Below, in pieces: positions 1 to 9,062 of a stretch of DNA of 64,000 bases (positions are counted from its first letter, which is position 1; each line of letters starts with the position of its first letter). Origin of the DNA: Rhodovastum sp963714255 (GTDB lineage: Bacteria > Pseudomonadota > Alphaproteobacteria > Acetobacterales > Acetobacteraceae). A program made the translations under genes and the position numbers. The DNA is taken from assembly GCA_963714255.1 (NCBI GenBank), contig CAVQNU010000013.1, positions 62,001 through 126,000 on the forward strand, in the 5' to 3' direction. Under the pieces are notes generated by a model, which searched no databases, was not told the origin of the DNA, and saw only the letters and a list, made by a program, of their open reading frames with translations.

Positions 1-639
1 CCGCTGACCATCCGGCCCACACTGGTGGAAATGATCGACCGTGAAATCGGTTTCGCCCAGGAGGGGCGGCCGGCGACCATCTGGCTGAAGCTGAACAGCC
101 TGGTGGACGACGAATTGATCGACCGGCTGTATGTGGCATCGCAGGCAGGGGTGAAGGTGCTGGCGGTGGTGCGCGGCATCTGCTGCCTGCGGCCGGGCGT
201 TCCGGGCTTGTCGGAGAACATCCGGGTCAAGTCGATCGTCGGGCGGTTCCTGGAGCACAGCCGGATTTGCGTGTTTGGCAACGGCCGCCGGCTGCCGAGC
301 CGGGAGGCCCTCGTTTATATCAGTTCGGCGGACTGGATGACCCGCAACATGGACTGGCGGGTGGAGACGCTGGTGCCCATTCACACCGAAACCGTGCACC
401 GGCAGGTGCTCGACCAGATCATGGTGGTGAACCTGCGCGACACCGAGCAATCCTGGGAACTGGGGGCCGACGCGGTGTGGCGCCGGATCGGGCCGGTGCT
501 GCCGGCCAGGCGCGTGTCGGCGCATGAATATTTCATGACCAACCCGTCGCTGTCGGGCCGCGGCTCGGCCTTGCATGGCACGGCGGTGCCGGGGCCTGGG
601 GAGCCGGTGCGGCGGCAGGACCGGATTCTTGAGGACTGA
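1..639 (+). CDS. ppk1: Polyphosphate kinase 1, C-terminal part (cut by window edge)
   Basis: PPK1 reversibly transfers the gamma phosphate of ATP to make long-chain inorganic polyphosphate. The frame is open from base 1 (PLTIRPTLVEM) and ends at the TGA near 639, so only about 212 C-terminal residues are present. FLEHSRICVFGNG matches the conserved EH(S/D)R block carrying the second essential histidine of the C-terminal phospholipase D-like domain. YISSADWMTRNMDWRVE matches the conserved SSADWM(T)RN block. The last 50 residues are a Gly/Pro-rich tail typical of alphaproteobacterial PPKs. The exopolyphosphatase gene follows on the same strand, the common ppk-ppx pairing. A strong hairpin lies between the two genes, so co-transcription is not certain. 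Confidence 0.93.
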   Translation, partial: PLTIRPTLVEMIDREIGFAQEGRPATIWLKLNSLVDDELIDRLYVASQAGVKVLAVVRGICCLRPGVPGLSENIRVKSIVGRFLEHSRICVFGNGRRLPSREALVYISSADWMTRNMDWRVETLVPIHTETVHRQVLDQIMVVNLRDTEQSWELGADAVWRRIGPVLPARRVSAHEYFMTNPSLSGRGSALHGTAVPGPGEPVRRQDRILED

Positions 640-653
640 GGCTGGAGGAAGCC

Positions 654-684
654 AGGAAGGCCAGGGCAGAGCCCTGGCCTTCCT
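654..684 (+). terminator. Perfect 14-bp stem hairpin after ppk1 (short form of the window's hairpin repeat)
   Basis: Bases 654-667 pair perfectly with 671-684 around an AGA loop; the core is GGCCAGGGC / GCCCTGGCC. The sequence after it is CCTTATCTG, only weakly T-rich, so it could act as a terminator, an mRNA 3'-end stabiliser or a REP-like element. The same core recurs in all the other repeats of this window. Confidence 0.6.
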
Positions 685-764
685 TATCTGCTCGCCCTGA
701 GCTTTGCCTCCGCGAAAGATGTGGTTGACGCGCAAGCGCCGGCCGGTCACGCGTTATACCCGTC

Positions 765-2333
765 ATGCCCTACACGCCTCCTGCCGACCTGCCACGCTGC
801 GCCGTGGTCGATCTCGGCTCAAATTCCGTGCGCCTCGTGGTATTCGAGGGGCGCGGTCGCAATCCGGTTGCAATATTTAACGAAAAGGCGGTGCTCCGGC
901 TCGGCCGTGGGCTGCAGTCGACCGGCCGGCTGAACGCCGACGCGGTGGCGCAGGCGCTGACGGTGATGAACCGCTATCTGGCCATCGGGCGCGCCATGGG
1001 GGCGGAGCCCTTCGAGGTGCTTGGCACGGCCGCCGTGCGCGACGCCGAGAACGGCCCGGACTTCGTGGCGACCTTGCAGGAACGTATGCCGGGCGTTCCC
1101 ATCCGCATCCTCGCCGGCGAGGAGGAGGCGGCACTGGCCGCCGACGGCGTGCTGTGCGGCATTCCGAGCGCCGACGGTATTCTGGCCGACATTGGCGGCG
1201 GCTCGCTGGAACTGGTGCGGCTCGATCGCGGCCAGCGCGGGGCGGCGGCAACGCTGCGCCTGGGGGTCATCCGCCTGGCCGAGCGGTCGGGCGGCGACCT
1301 GTTGCAGGCGCGCGCCCTGGTCGAGGCTGAGCTGGCCGGTGTGCCGTTCCTGGCCGAGGCGGCCGGGCGCGACCTGTACCTGGTCGGCGGCGCATGGCGG
1401 GCGCTGGCCCGCATTCATATCGCCCAGACCAGCTATCCGCTGAACATGGTGCACCACTACACGATCGGCCGCGAGGAGGCGCGCGACCTGACCGGGGTGA
1501 TCGCCGGCGCGTCGCGGCGGTCGCTGGAGCGCATGGCCGGGATTCCGCGCCGGCGGGTGGAAGACCTGCCCTTCGCTGCGGTGGTGCTGCGCCGGGTGCT
1601 GCGCAGCACCGGGGCGCGGCGGGTGGTGTTCAGCGCCAACGGGCTGAACGAAGGATGGTACATGCAACTGGTGCCGCCGGCCGAACGGGCGCGCGACCCG
1701 TTGCTGGCGGCGGGGCAGGGCTATGCCTGCCGGTTCGGCCGCGACCCGGCGCTGCCGCCGGCATTGTTCGCATGGACCGACCCGCTGTTCCCCGGCGAAA
1801 TCGGCGAGGCGCGCAGGCTACGTGACGCGGCGTGCTGGATGTCGGATATCGGCAGCCACGAGCATCCGGAATACCGCGCCGAGCAGGCCTTCCTGCGCAT
1901 CCTCCGCCAGCCCGGCATCGGGCTCGATCACCATGCGCGGGCGTTCCTGGGTCTGGCCCTGGCCATGCGCTACGAGGCCGAGCCGGACGCGCCGTTCCTG
2001 GCCACCGCGAACCTGCTGCTGAGCGAGGAGGCAACGCGGCGGGCGGTCATTCTCGGGGTGGCGATGCGGCTGGCCTATACGCTGTCGGCCGGCACGCCGG
2101 ACCTGCTGGCGGGCACGTCGCTGCGGGTCAACCATGTGCTGACGCTGCGCCTGGCGGAGGGCAGCGGTGTGTTCGCTGGCGAAAGCGTGACCAGGCGGCT
2201 GGAACGGCTGGGACAGGCGATGGGGCTGGCGACGGTGACGGAAGTTGATATCGGGGCTTCGCCCCGATCCCCACCAGGGGCTTTGCCCCTGGACCCCACC
2301 AAGGGCCAAAGGCCCTTGGAACCCGATACTTAA
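765..2333 (+). CDS. ppx: Exopolyphosphatase / Ppx-GppA phosphatase
   Basis: Ppx hydrolyses terminal phosphate from polyphosphate (or pppGpp in GppA members). It has the ASKHA-fold phosphate motifs VVDLGSNSVRLVVFEG near residues 14-29 and ADIGGGSLELVR near residues 143-154. The product is 522 aa, within the range of alphaproteobacterial Ppx proteins that carry a C-terminal domain. It follows ppk1 on the same strand, so the pair likely sets polyphosphate levels. The last ~30 codons are unusual: they lie wholly inside a copy of the dispersed hairpin repeat and encode a proline-rich tail containing PPGALPLDPTKG, which is also found at the end of RecN in this window. This tail is not expected in the family. 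The gene converges on rnd, whose stop codon is about 10 bp away. Confidence 0.93.
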   Translation: MPYTPPADLPRCAVVDLGSNSVRLVVFEGRGRNPVAIFNEKAVLRLGRGLQSTGRLNADAVAQALTVMNRYLAIGRAMGAEPFEVLGTAAVRDAENGPDFVATLQERMPGVPIRILAGEEEAALAADGVLCGIPSADGILADIGGGSLELVRLDRGQRGAAATLRLGVIRLAERSGGDLLQARALVEAELAGVPFLAEAAGRDLYLVGGAWRALARIHIAQTSYPLNMVHHYTIGREEARDLTGVIAGASRRSLERMAGIPRRRVEDLPFAAVVLRRVLRSTGARRVVFSANGLNEGWYMQLVPPAERARDPLLAAGQGYACRFGRDPALPPALFAWTDPLFPGEIGEARRLRDAACWMSDIGSHEHPEYRAEQAFLRILRQPGIGLDHHARAFLGLALAMRYEAEPDAPFLATANLLLSEEATRRAVILGVAMRLAYTLSAGTPDLLAGTSLRVNHVLTLRLAEGSGVFAGESVTRRLERLGQAMGLATVTEVDIGASPRSPPGALPLDPTKGQRPLEPDT

Positions 2334-2336
2334 GTC
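2250..2336 (+). repeat. Three-hairpin dispersed repeat, translated as the Ppx C-terminus
   Basis: Three consecutive hairpins are visible: GGGGCTTCGCCCC, CCAGGGGCTTTGCCCCTGG and CCAAGGGCCAAAGGCCCTTGG. The element ends in ACTTAAG. It lies between the convergent genes ppx and rnd, but the ppx frame runs through it. The same architecture and spacing recur at the end of recN and, with the first hairpin missing, at most other copies. Confidence 0.8.
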
Positions 2337-2342
2337 GAGCCT

Positions 2343-3629
2343 TTATGATCCCGGCGCCTCGATCAGCCGGATCCGCTTGCCCTCGACGCCCAGCGCGATG
2401 CGCCCCTGCTTGAGCGCCTGCGCGTCGGCGCCGAACACCTCGTAACGCCAACCGTGCAGCACCGGCACGTCGGGCGCATCCTCGCCGGCCAGGCGGTCGA
2501 TGTCCTCGCTGGAAGCGACCAGCTTGGGGGCGACATGGTGCTGCTCGCATTTGGCCGCGAGCAGGACTTTCAGCAGCGACACCAGGGCCGGCGAGGGGCG
2601 CAGCCCGTCGCGGTTGTTGAGCGCCGCGGGCAGGGCTTCTTCGGGCAGGGCGCGGGCCTCGGCGATCGCGGCCAGCAGGCTGGCACCGATTCGCCCCTCG
2701 GCGAAGCCACGGGTGACGCCGCGAGCACGCGCCAGCTGTTCGGGGGCTTCCGGGGCGGTGGCGGCAAGCTCCAGCAGGGTCTCGTCCTTGAGCATGCGGC
2801 TGCGCGGGATGTTGGAGCGCTGCGCCTCGCGTTCGCGCCAGGCGGTGATGGCGCGCAGCACGCCGAGCATGCGGCGGTTGCTGGTGCGCGGGCGCAGCCG
2901 CTCCCACATCAATTCCGGGTCGGGGCGGTAGGTGGCGGGGTCGGTGAGCACCGCCATTTCCTCGGCCACCCAGTCGAGCCGCCCTTCCTTTTCCAGCCGT
3001 GCCCGCAGCCGCTCGTAGACGCCGCGCAAATGCGTCACATCGGCGGCGGCGTAGGTGATCTGGGCCGGGGAAAGCGGGCGCGCGGACCAGTCGCTGAATC
3101 GGTGCGCCTTGTCGATATGCCCGCCGGTCAGCGCTGAGACCAGCGAATCGTAGCCCACCTGGTCGCCGAACCCGGCCACCATGGCGGCGACCTGGGTGTC
3201 GAACAGCGGCCGCGGGACATCGCCGAACCGGAGGACAAAAATCTCGATGTCCTGGCGGGCGGCGTGAAACACCTTCTCGACCGCGGTGTCGGCCAGCAAG
3301 GCGCCCAGCGGGGCGAGATCGAGTCCCGGCGCGAGCGCGTCGACCACCGCGACCTCGGCCTCGCCGGCGAGCTGCACGGCGCAGAGTTCGGGCCAGTAGG
3401 TGCGCTCTCGCATGAATTCGGTATCGACCGTAACGAAGCGCAACGTGCGCAGGCGCGCGCAGAGCTCGGCCAGGTCGGCGGTCTCGGTGATGAGGGCGGG
3501 GGGGGGAATTCCGGGCGTGCACTGCGAGGCATGCCGCCGTTCTACACGCCCGGACCGTATCAAGGAAAGCCGACGTGGCGTCGGGACGTCGCTGGACTCG
3601 CCAGTGCGGCCGTTGTAGCCCCGGCGCAT
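2343..3629 (-). CDS. rnd: Ribonuclease D
   Basis: This is a 3'-5' exoribonuclease that trims tRNA and other stable RNA precursors. It has a DEDD exonuclease core: VTVDTEFMRERTYW (Exo I, D and E), DTQVAAMVAGFGDQVGYDSLV (Exo II) and YAAADVTHLRGVYERL (Exo III with tyrosine). An HRDC-type helical domain follows. The coordinates give the longest frame (428 aa). The conserved protein begins around ALITETADLAELC, about 48 residues in, and the first 50 residues look non-native. An ATG at 3532 is a plausible alternative start but lies one frame out, separated from the conserved frame by a run of nine G (plus strand, about 3498-3506). A TTG at 3563 is in frame. It is divergent from corA with only a short intergenic gap. 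Confidence 0.88.
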   Translation of the reverse strand: MRRGYNGRTGESSDVPTPRRLSLIRSGRVERRHASQCTPGIPPPALITETADLAELCARLRTLRFVTVDTEFMRERTYWPELCAVQLAGEAEVAVVDALAPGLDLAPLGALLADTAVEKVFHAARQDIEIFVLRFGDVPRPLFDTQVAAMVAGFGDQVGYDSLVSALTGGHIDKAHRFSDWSARPLSPAQITYAAADVTHLRGVYERLRARLEKEGRLDWVAEEMAVLTDPATYRPDPELMWERLRPRTSNRRMLGVLRAITAWREREAQRSNIPRSRMLKDETLLELAATAPEAPEQLARARGVTRGFAEGRIGASLLAAIAEARALPEEALPAALNNRDGLRPSPALVSLLKVLLAAKCEQHHVAPKLVASSEDIDRLAGEDAPDVPVLHGWRYEVFGADAQALKQGRIALGVEGKRIRLIEAPGS

Positions 3630-3658
3630 GGCGGCGGCACAGTCAAACAGAGGGGGCG

Positions 3659-4591
3659 ATGGAAACGGCGCTTGAACACGCTCCGGCGGCGCATAGCGAT
3701 GTCTGGATCGATCTGCACGCGCCCGACGAGGCGCGGCTGCTGGAGGTCGAGTCGGCGACCGGCCTGAGCCTGCCGCGACTCGAGGATTTGCAGGAAATCG
3801 AAAGCTCCAGCCGGCTCTATGTGGAAGGCGGCGCCCTGTTCATGAGCTTTCCGGTGCTGACACCCTACCGGCACGGCGAGCCGACGCGCTCGGTGCCGGT
3901 GGGCTTCGTGCTGCAGCCGCATCTGGTCGTCACGCTGCACTACGGTGACGCACCGATTTTCGATCAGGCGATCGAGCGGGCCAAGTCGGTCGTTCAGGGC
4001 GCGCAGAGCAGCGAGATTTTCGTCACCGTGCTCGAGGACGTAATCGAGCGCGTCGCCGACGTGCTGGAACGGGCCAACGAGGAAATGGACCGGGTCAGCC
4101 AACTGATCTTCCGTGACGCGCCTGAAACGGGCAGCGTCACCGCGCAAATGCGGCGCACGCTGCGCGGCATCGGCCGGCTTGGCGAACTGGTGACCAAGCT
4201 GCGCGAGACCCTGCTGGGCGTCAGCCGGATGTTGCCGTTCCTGGCCAGCCATGCTGTCTGGATGCACGATGACCTGAAGCCGCGCCTCGAGACAGTGGGG
4301 CTCGACGTGCGCAGCCTGCTCGATCACGACAGCCACCTGAGCCAGCGCGTGCAGTTCCTGCAGGAGGCGACGCTGGGCTTCATCAATATAGAGCAGAGCA
4401 ACATCATCAAGATCATGACGGTGGTTTCGGTCGTGGCCATGCCGCCGACCCTGATCGCCAGCATCTACGGCATGAATTTCGAATATATGCCCGAGTTGAA
4501 ATGGGTTTATGGCTATCCGATTGCGCTGGGAATGATCGTGGTGAGTGTCGTGTTGCCGCTGCTCTGGTTCCGCGCCCGACGCTGGCTGTAA
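3659..4591 (+). CDS. corA: CorA-family divalent cation transporter
   Basis: This is an inner-membrane Mg2+ (or Zn2+/Co2+) channel of the CorA/ZntB superfamily. The product is 310 aa when started at the ATG at 3659, which has a GAGGGGGCG ribosome-binding region just upstream. The cytoplasmic N-terminal funnel is followed by a long helix. Two C-terminal transmembrane segments flank the signature loop YGMNFEYMPELKW, which carries the GMN selectivity motif, and the protein ends in the basic ARRWL. The family usually has 310-330 residues, so it is complete. It is divergently oriented to rnd. Substrate specificity cannot be decided from sequence alone. Confidence 0.92.
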   Translation: METALEHAPAAHSDVWIDLHAPDEARLLEVESATGLSLPRLEDLQEIESSSRLYVEGGALFMSFPVLTPYRHGEPTRSVPVGFVLQPHLVVTLHYGDAPIFDQAIERAKSVVQGAQSSEIFVTVLEDVIERVADVLERANEEMDRVSQLIFRDAPETGSVTAQMRRTLRGIGRLGELVTKLRETLLGVSRMLPFLASHAVWMHDDLKPRLETVGLDVRSLLDHDSHLSQRVQFLQEATLGFINIEQSNIIKIMTVVSVVAMPPTLIASIYGMNFEYMPELKWVYGYPIALGMIVVSVVLPLLWFRARRWL

Positions 4592-4653
4592 CCGCTTGAC
4601 ACCGGGGGGGACGGGGGGTTGTCTGCCGCCCTCCAAAGCCCCCGGGACGAGAC

Positions 4654-6438
4654 ATGCACGCCTATCGGACCCATACATGCGGCGCGCTGCGCGCCAGCGA
4701 CGCCGGCCAGACCGCCCGCCTGTCGGGCTGGGTGCACAGCAAGCGGGACCATGGCGGGCTGTTGTTCATCGATCTGCGCGACCATTACGGGCTGACCCAG
4801 ATCGTCTTCGCCGCCGGCTCGGCCGCCTTCGAGACGGTGGACCGGCTGCGCCCCGAAAGCGTGATCACCGTGACCGGCACGGTGGTGCTGCGCGAGCCCG
4901 GCACGGTCAACCCGAAGCTGCCGACCGGCGCGGTGGAACTGCGGGCGGAAGCAGTGGATGTGCAGTCGGCGGCGGAAGTACTGCCCATGCAGGTCGCCGG
5001 CGAGGAAAAATACCCCGACGAGATCCGCCTGAAATACCGCTTCATCGACCTGCGCCGCGACCGCGTTCACCGCAACATGATCCTGCGCGCAAAAGTGATC
5101 GCCAGCATCCGCCGTCGCATGATCGAGGCCGGGTTCACCGAGTTCCAGACGCCGATCCTGACCGCCTCCTCACCCGAAGGCGCGCGCGACTTCCTGGTGC
5201 CGGCGCGCCTGCATCCGGGCAAGTTCTATGCCCTGCCGCAGGCGCCGCAGCAGTTCAAGCAGCTGATCATGGTGGCCGGGTTCGACCGCTACTTCCAGAT
5301 CTCGCCCTGTTTTCGCGACGAAGCCAGCCGGGCGGACCGTTCGCCCGGCGAATTCTATCAGCTCGACTTCGAAATGAGCTACGTTACCCAGGACGACGTG
5401 TTCGCCACCATCGAGCCGGTGATCGCCGGGGTGTTCGCGGAGTTCGCCGAGGGGCGCGGGGTGACGCCCCCGCCGTTCCCGCGCATTCCTTATGACGAGG
5501 CAATGCTGCTCTACGGCAGCGACAAGCCGGACCTGCGCAATCCGCTGCGCATTACCGACGTGACGGCGCAGTTCGCCGGCTCCGGGTTCGGGCTGTTCGC
5601 CAAGATCGCCGCGTCCGGCGGGGTGGTGCGGGCGATCCCGGCACCGGGCACGGCTTCCAACCCGCGCAGTTTCTTCGACAAGCTGAACGAATGGGCGCGC
5701 GAACAGGGCGCGGGCGGGCTCGGCTATATCGTGTATGACGCCGACGGGCCGAAAGGGCCGATCGCGCGCAACCTGGAGCCCGAGCGAGCGGAGGCGATTC
5801 GCGCCGCGTGCGGTCTGCAAGCCGGCGACTCGGTCTTCTTCGCCGCCGGCAAGCGCGACGAGGCGGCGAAATTCGCGGGTGCGGTGCGCACCCGGCTCGG
5901 CCATGACCTCGGCCTGATCGCCGGCGGCGAATTCCGCTTCTGCTGGATCACCGATTTCCCGATGTACGAACTGAACGAGGAAACCGGGCAGATCGACTTC
6001 AGCCACAACCCGTTCAGCATGCCGCAAGGCGGGATGGAGGCGCTGACCACCCAGGACCCGCTGACCATCAAGGCGTTCCAGTACGATATTATCTGTAACG
6101 GAGTGGAACTGTCGTCCGGCGCCATCCGCAACCACCGGCCGGACATCATGATCCGCGCCTTCGAAATCGCCGGCTACGCGGCCGCCGAGGTGGAGGCGCG
6201 GTTCGGCGGCATGCTGAACGCCTTCCGCTATGGCGCGCCGCCGCATGGCGGCTCGGCGCCGGGGATCGACCGTATCGTCATGCTGCTGGCCGACGAGCCG
6301 AACATCCGCGAAGTGATCCTGTTCCCACTGAACCAACAGGGCGAGGACCTGATGATGGGGGCGCCGGCCGAGGTGGCGCCGGCGCGGCTGAAGGAATTGT
6401 CGTTGAAGCTCGACCTGCCGCCCAAAGCGAAGGGGTAG
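4654..6438 (+). CDS. aspS: Aspartyl-tRNA synthetase
   Basis: This class II synthetase charges tRNA-Asp, and in organisms lacking AsnRS also tRNA-Asn. The product is 594 aa, the usual bacterial length. The N-terminal OB anticodon-binding domain contains GWVHSKRDHGGLLFIDLRDHYG. Motif 2 is visible as FRDEASRADRSPGEFYQLD, and the class II motif 3 as GGSAPGIDRIVMLL near the C-terminus. The bacterial GAD insertion lies between motifs 2 and 3. The start at 4654 follows a GGGACGAGAC stretch. It stands alone between corA and the EipB-like gene. Whether it is discriminating or non-discriminating cannot be settled here. Confidence 0.97.
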   Translation: MHAYRTHTCGALRASDAGQTARLSGWVHSKRDHGGLLFIDLRDHYGLTQIVFAAGSAAFETVDRLRPESVITVTGTVVLREPGTVNPKLPTGAVELRAEAVDVQSAAEVLPMQVAGEEKYPDEIRLKYRFIDLRRDRVHRNMILRAKVIASIRRRMIEAGFTEFQTPILTASSPEGARDFLVPARLHPGKFYALPQAPQQFKQLIMVAGFDRYFQISPCFRDEASRADRSPGEFYQLDFEMSYVTQDDVFATIEPVIAGVFAEFAEGRGVTPPPFPRIPYDEAMLLYGSDKPDLRNPLRITDVTAQFAGSGFGLFAKIAASGGVVRAIPAPGTASNPRSFFDKLNEWAREQGAGGLGYIVYDADGPKGPIARNLEPERAEAIRAACGLQAGDSVFFAAGKRDEAAKFAGAVRTRLGHDLGLIAGGEFRFCWITDFPMYELNEETGQIDFSHNPFSMPQGGMEALTTQDPLTIKAFQYDIICNGVELSSGAIRNHRPDIMIRAFEIAGYAAAEVEARFGGMLNAFRYGAPPHGGSAPGIDRIVMLLADEPNIREVILFPLNQQGEDLMMGAPAEVAPARLKELSLKLDLPPKAKG

Positions 6439-6573
6439 GACGGTGGCGGCGGCCCGGGTCGCGCGTCTGGCGCACGGGCCGGGGTAACGCCTGCGGTGGC
6501 GCGGCGCCTGCGCGCTGGCGCTGTCGAACGCCCGTACTTATTCTCGGCACGACTTGTACCCCGGAGTGTCCGC

Positions 6574-7371
6574 ATGCGCTGTTCCGCCCTGATCATCCTG
6601 GCCGTGCTGCTGGCCGGCGCCATGCCGGCCACCGCTGCGGACCAGGCCGCCGCGCCGCTGGCCGCGCACCGCGCGCTGTACCAGCTCACGCTGGAACAGG
6701 CGCGCGGCGCCGAGGTGGCAGCCGCGACCGGGACCATGGCGTACGAGGTGCTGGATGCGTGCGACGGCTGGGCGACCCGCCAGCGGCTGGATATGACCGT
6801 GACCAACCGCGACGGCCAGGACATCCAGATGCTGTCGGACTACACCACCTGGGAGAGCAAGGACGGGCTGAGCATGCGCTTCCGCATGCGCCAGACCACC
6901 GATTCCGCGGTGACCAGCGAAGTGGCCGGCGATGCCTCGCTGCAGCGGCCCGGCGGGCCCGGCGAAGTGCGGTTCACCGAGCCGGAAGCCAGCACCAAGG
7001 AATTGCCCGCGGGCACGCTGTTCCCGATGGCCCATACCGAGGCGATCCTGGCGGCGGCCCACGCCGGCAAGAAGTTCCTTGCCTTGCCGCTGTTCGACGG
7101 CACCAGCGACAAGGGCGTGCAGGACAGCACGGTGGCGATCGTCCAATGGGGCGGGGCCAGGCCAGGCAAATGGCCGGGACTGGCGGCGATGCCCAGTGGG
7201 CGGGTGCACGTGGCCTTCTTCGATCGCGAGGCGGGGACCCAACAGCCTGACTACGAAGTGGGCATGCGCTACTGGGATAATGGGGTCGCTGATGATCTGA
7301 GTATGGATTTCGGCGATTTTGTTATGAAGGGGACGCTAAGCCGGCTTGATCTGCTGCCGCCGGGGTGCTGA
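6574..7371 (+). CDS. EipB-like periplasmic protein (DUF1849)
   Basis: The product is 265 aa and begins with a clear signal peptide (MRCSALIILAVLLAGAMPATAAD). The mature part has AAHRALYQLTLEQARG, DACDGWATRQRLDM and YTTWESKDGLSMRF, matching the EipB/DUF1849 family of alphaproteobacterial periplasmic proteins linked to envelope integrity in Brucella. A cysteine in DACDGW and a terminal cysteine (LLPPGC) could form the disulfide described for EipB. The ATG at 6574 was chosen because it starts the signal peptide; an in-frame upstream start at 6496 would bury it. A hairpin repeat follows the stop by about 13 bp. Confidence 0.82.
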   Translation: MRCSALIILAVLLAGAMPATAADQAAAPLAAHRALYQLTLEQARGAEVAAATGTMAYEVLDACDGWATRQRLDMTVTNRDGQDIQMLSDYTTWESKDGLSMRFRMRQTTDSAVTSEVAGDASLQRPGGPGEVRFTEPEASTKELPAGTLFPMAHTEAILAAAHAGKKFLALPLFDGTSDKGVQDSTVAIVQWGGARPGKWPGLAAMPSGRVHVAFFDREAGTQQPDYEVGMRYWDNGVADDLSMDFGDFVMKGTLSRLDLLPPGC

Positions 7372-7384
7372 GAAAAAGAAACAA

Positions 7385-7472
7385 GTCAAGGCCGGGGCTC
7401 TGCCCTGGACCCGGCCCAGCGCGCAGCGCGCCTTCGCGCGACGGGCAGTGGCCCCCTTGACCCCATTCTTTA
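7385..7472. repeat. Dispersed hairpin repeat after the EipB-like gene
   Basis: It contains GGCTCTGCCCTGGACCC, a second imperfect GC-rich palindrome around GCGCAGCGCG, and the end block CCCCATTCTTTACTA. It is a diverged single arm of the window-wide family. It separates the 3' ends of two convergent genes and may act as a bidirectional terminator. Confidence 0.6.
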
Positions 7473-8940
7473 CTACCTTTCGACCAACTGCTTCGCTGCG
7501 TCGCGTAGGGCAGCCCGGCTGGCATCGCGCAGGTACAACATGTGCCCGCCGGGCGTGACCAGCAGACGAACCCGGCCGGGCGCGCCGATTTCGGGCAACT
7601 GCGCCAGCAACAGCTTGGTGGCGAAATAGGGGGTGACCAGATCGTCGCGCCCATGTGCCACCAGAACGCGCAACGCCGGGTCCAATGCCAGCGCGGTGCG
7701 CAATTGCGGCACTGAATTCGGACGGCGCAAGCCGTGCCCCCAGTCCCAGGCGTTTGAGACCTCATCGTTCAGCACCTGGTACTGGCCGTCGGGCTGCCAG
7801 GCCAGGGTCCGGTACAGCGTCAACATGCCGCCGGTCAGCGGCGCCCGCAGCGCGTCCAGTACCGGCGTCCGGCTGGTCGTCGTTCCATGGCGAGGTGGGG
7901 GTTGCGTCCGGCGAGGCAATCGTGGCGTCATAAAGGCTCGCCATTTCGCCACGCACGCGCTCGCGCTGGAACGTGTGCAGGTCAATCCGGCCGGCGTGGC
8001 GGCGCACCAGTGCGGGGTCGAGCCCGGTCAGCGCCGCCACATGTTCGCTCAGGCGCTCGACCGCCTCCGCATCGCGCGGCCCGCGCAGCAGATCGGCGAT
8101 GAATCCGGTGGCGGCGTATTGCTCGACGGCCGCGAGGTCGGGGTCATGTCCGCTGGTCTCGGCCGTGACCGCCGCCATCGAGGGCAGCCGTCCGGCCAGC
8201 GACATCGGGTCGGTGCCGAAACCCGTCCAGCCGAAATCCAGCACCGGCGAGACCATCACCAGCCCGGTCACGCCCAGCCCCGCGTCGGTCTGCAGCGCGC
8301 GCACCAGGCGGGGGCCGCGGAACCCGCCATAGCTTTCGCCCACGATCAGCCGCGGCGAGGCGATGCGGGCCTGCTGGACGGTCCAGCGCCGGATCACTTC
8401 GGCGAGCGGCGGGATGTCGCCCTCGACGGCGTAGAACTTCCGCCTGAGTTCGTCGGCGGTGGTGGCGAGCCGGCTGAATCCGGTGCCAGGCGGGTCGATG
8501 AAGACGAGGTCGGTGAAGTCGAGCCAGGTTTCGGCGTTCGGCACCGGCACGGGGGAGGAGGAGGGGAAGGGCGGGCCTTCCAGCGCCAGCCGCCATGGCC
8601 CCAGCGCGCCGAGTTGCAGCCAGGCCGAGGACGCGCCCGGGCCGCCGTTCACCGCGAAGGCGACCGGGCGGGTGGATGGGTCGGCGCCGTCCAGCGTGTA
8701 GGCGATGGTGGCGATGTCGGCCTGTGGTTTGCCCTGGGCATCGGTGATGCGGAACGCCCCGGCGGTGGCGGTGAAGTGCAGCGTGCGGCCGGGGAGGCTG
8801 AGGGTGTGGTGGGTCACGCTGTCTGCCGGCAGCGGCGGGCGTGCCTCGGCGTCCGCGTGCGCGGCTTCCGGGTGGGCGGCGGTCTGGGCGAAGGTGGGAG
8901 CCGCCAGCAGCAGGGCGGCGAGGAGGAAAAAAGCGCGCAT
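7473..8940 (-). pseudogene. S10 serine carboxypeptidase-like protein, frame broken once
   Basis: It encodes an exported alpha/beta-hydrolase of peptidase family S10. The N-terminal frame starts at 8940 with signal peptide MRAFFLLAALLLAAPTFAQ. It contains FAVNGGPGASS (oxyanion region), FIDPPGTGFSR and the nucleophile motif VGESYGG. The C-terminal frame carries the remaining catalytic residues: VAHGRDDLVTP (Asp) and VTPGGHMLYL (His). The two halves are in different frames and meet at about 7863-7868, where reading ...DDQPD would continue as PVLDALRAPL if one base were skipped. The total length is 3n+1, consistent with a single surplus base. As written, the enzyme would lack Asp and His and be inactive. 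Sequencing error is possible; see findings. Confidence 0.82.
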
Positions 8941-8992
8941 ATGCGTCTCCATCGCCAGCCGCCCGGCCAGGAGCGGCCGCTGCGTGTGGCAT

Positions 8993-9062
8993 CCAACGAC
9001 TGGGTTCCAAGGGGCCACTGCCCCTTGGCGGGTCCAGGGCAGAGCCCTGGCCTTCCTTCCTT
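8993..9062 (-). repeat. Dispersed hairpin repeat, single arm at the MFS gene 3' end
   Basis: Read on the minus strand it starts AAGGAAGGAAGGCCAGGGC. It continues as two hairpins (CAGGGCTCTGCCCTG and CCAAGGGGCAGTGGCCCCTTGG) and ends GGAACCCAG. The TAA stop of the MFS gene is directly at its outer edge. It separates the MFS gene from the downstream peptidase gene on the same strand. Confidence 0.7.
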
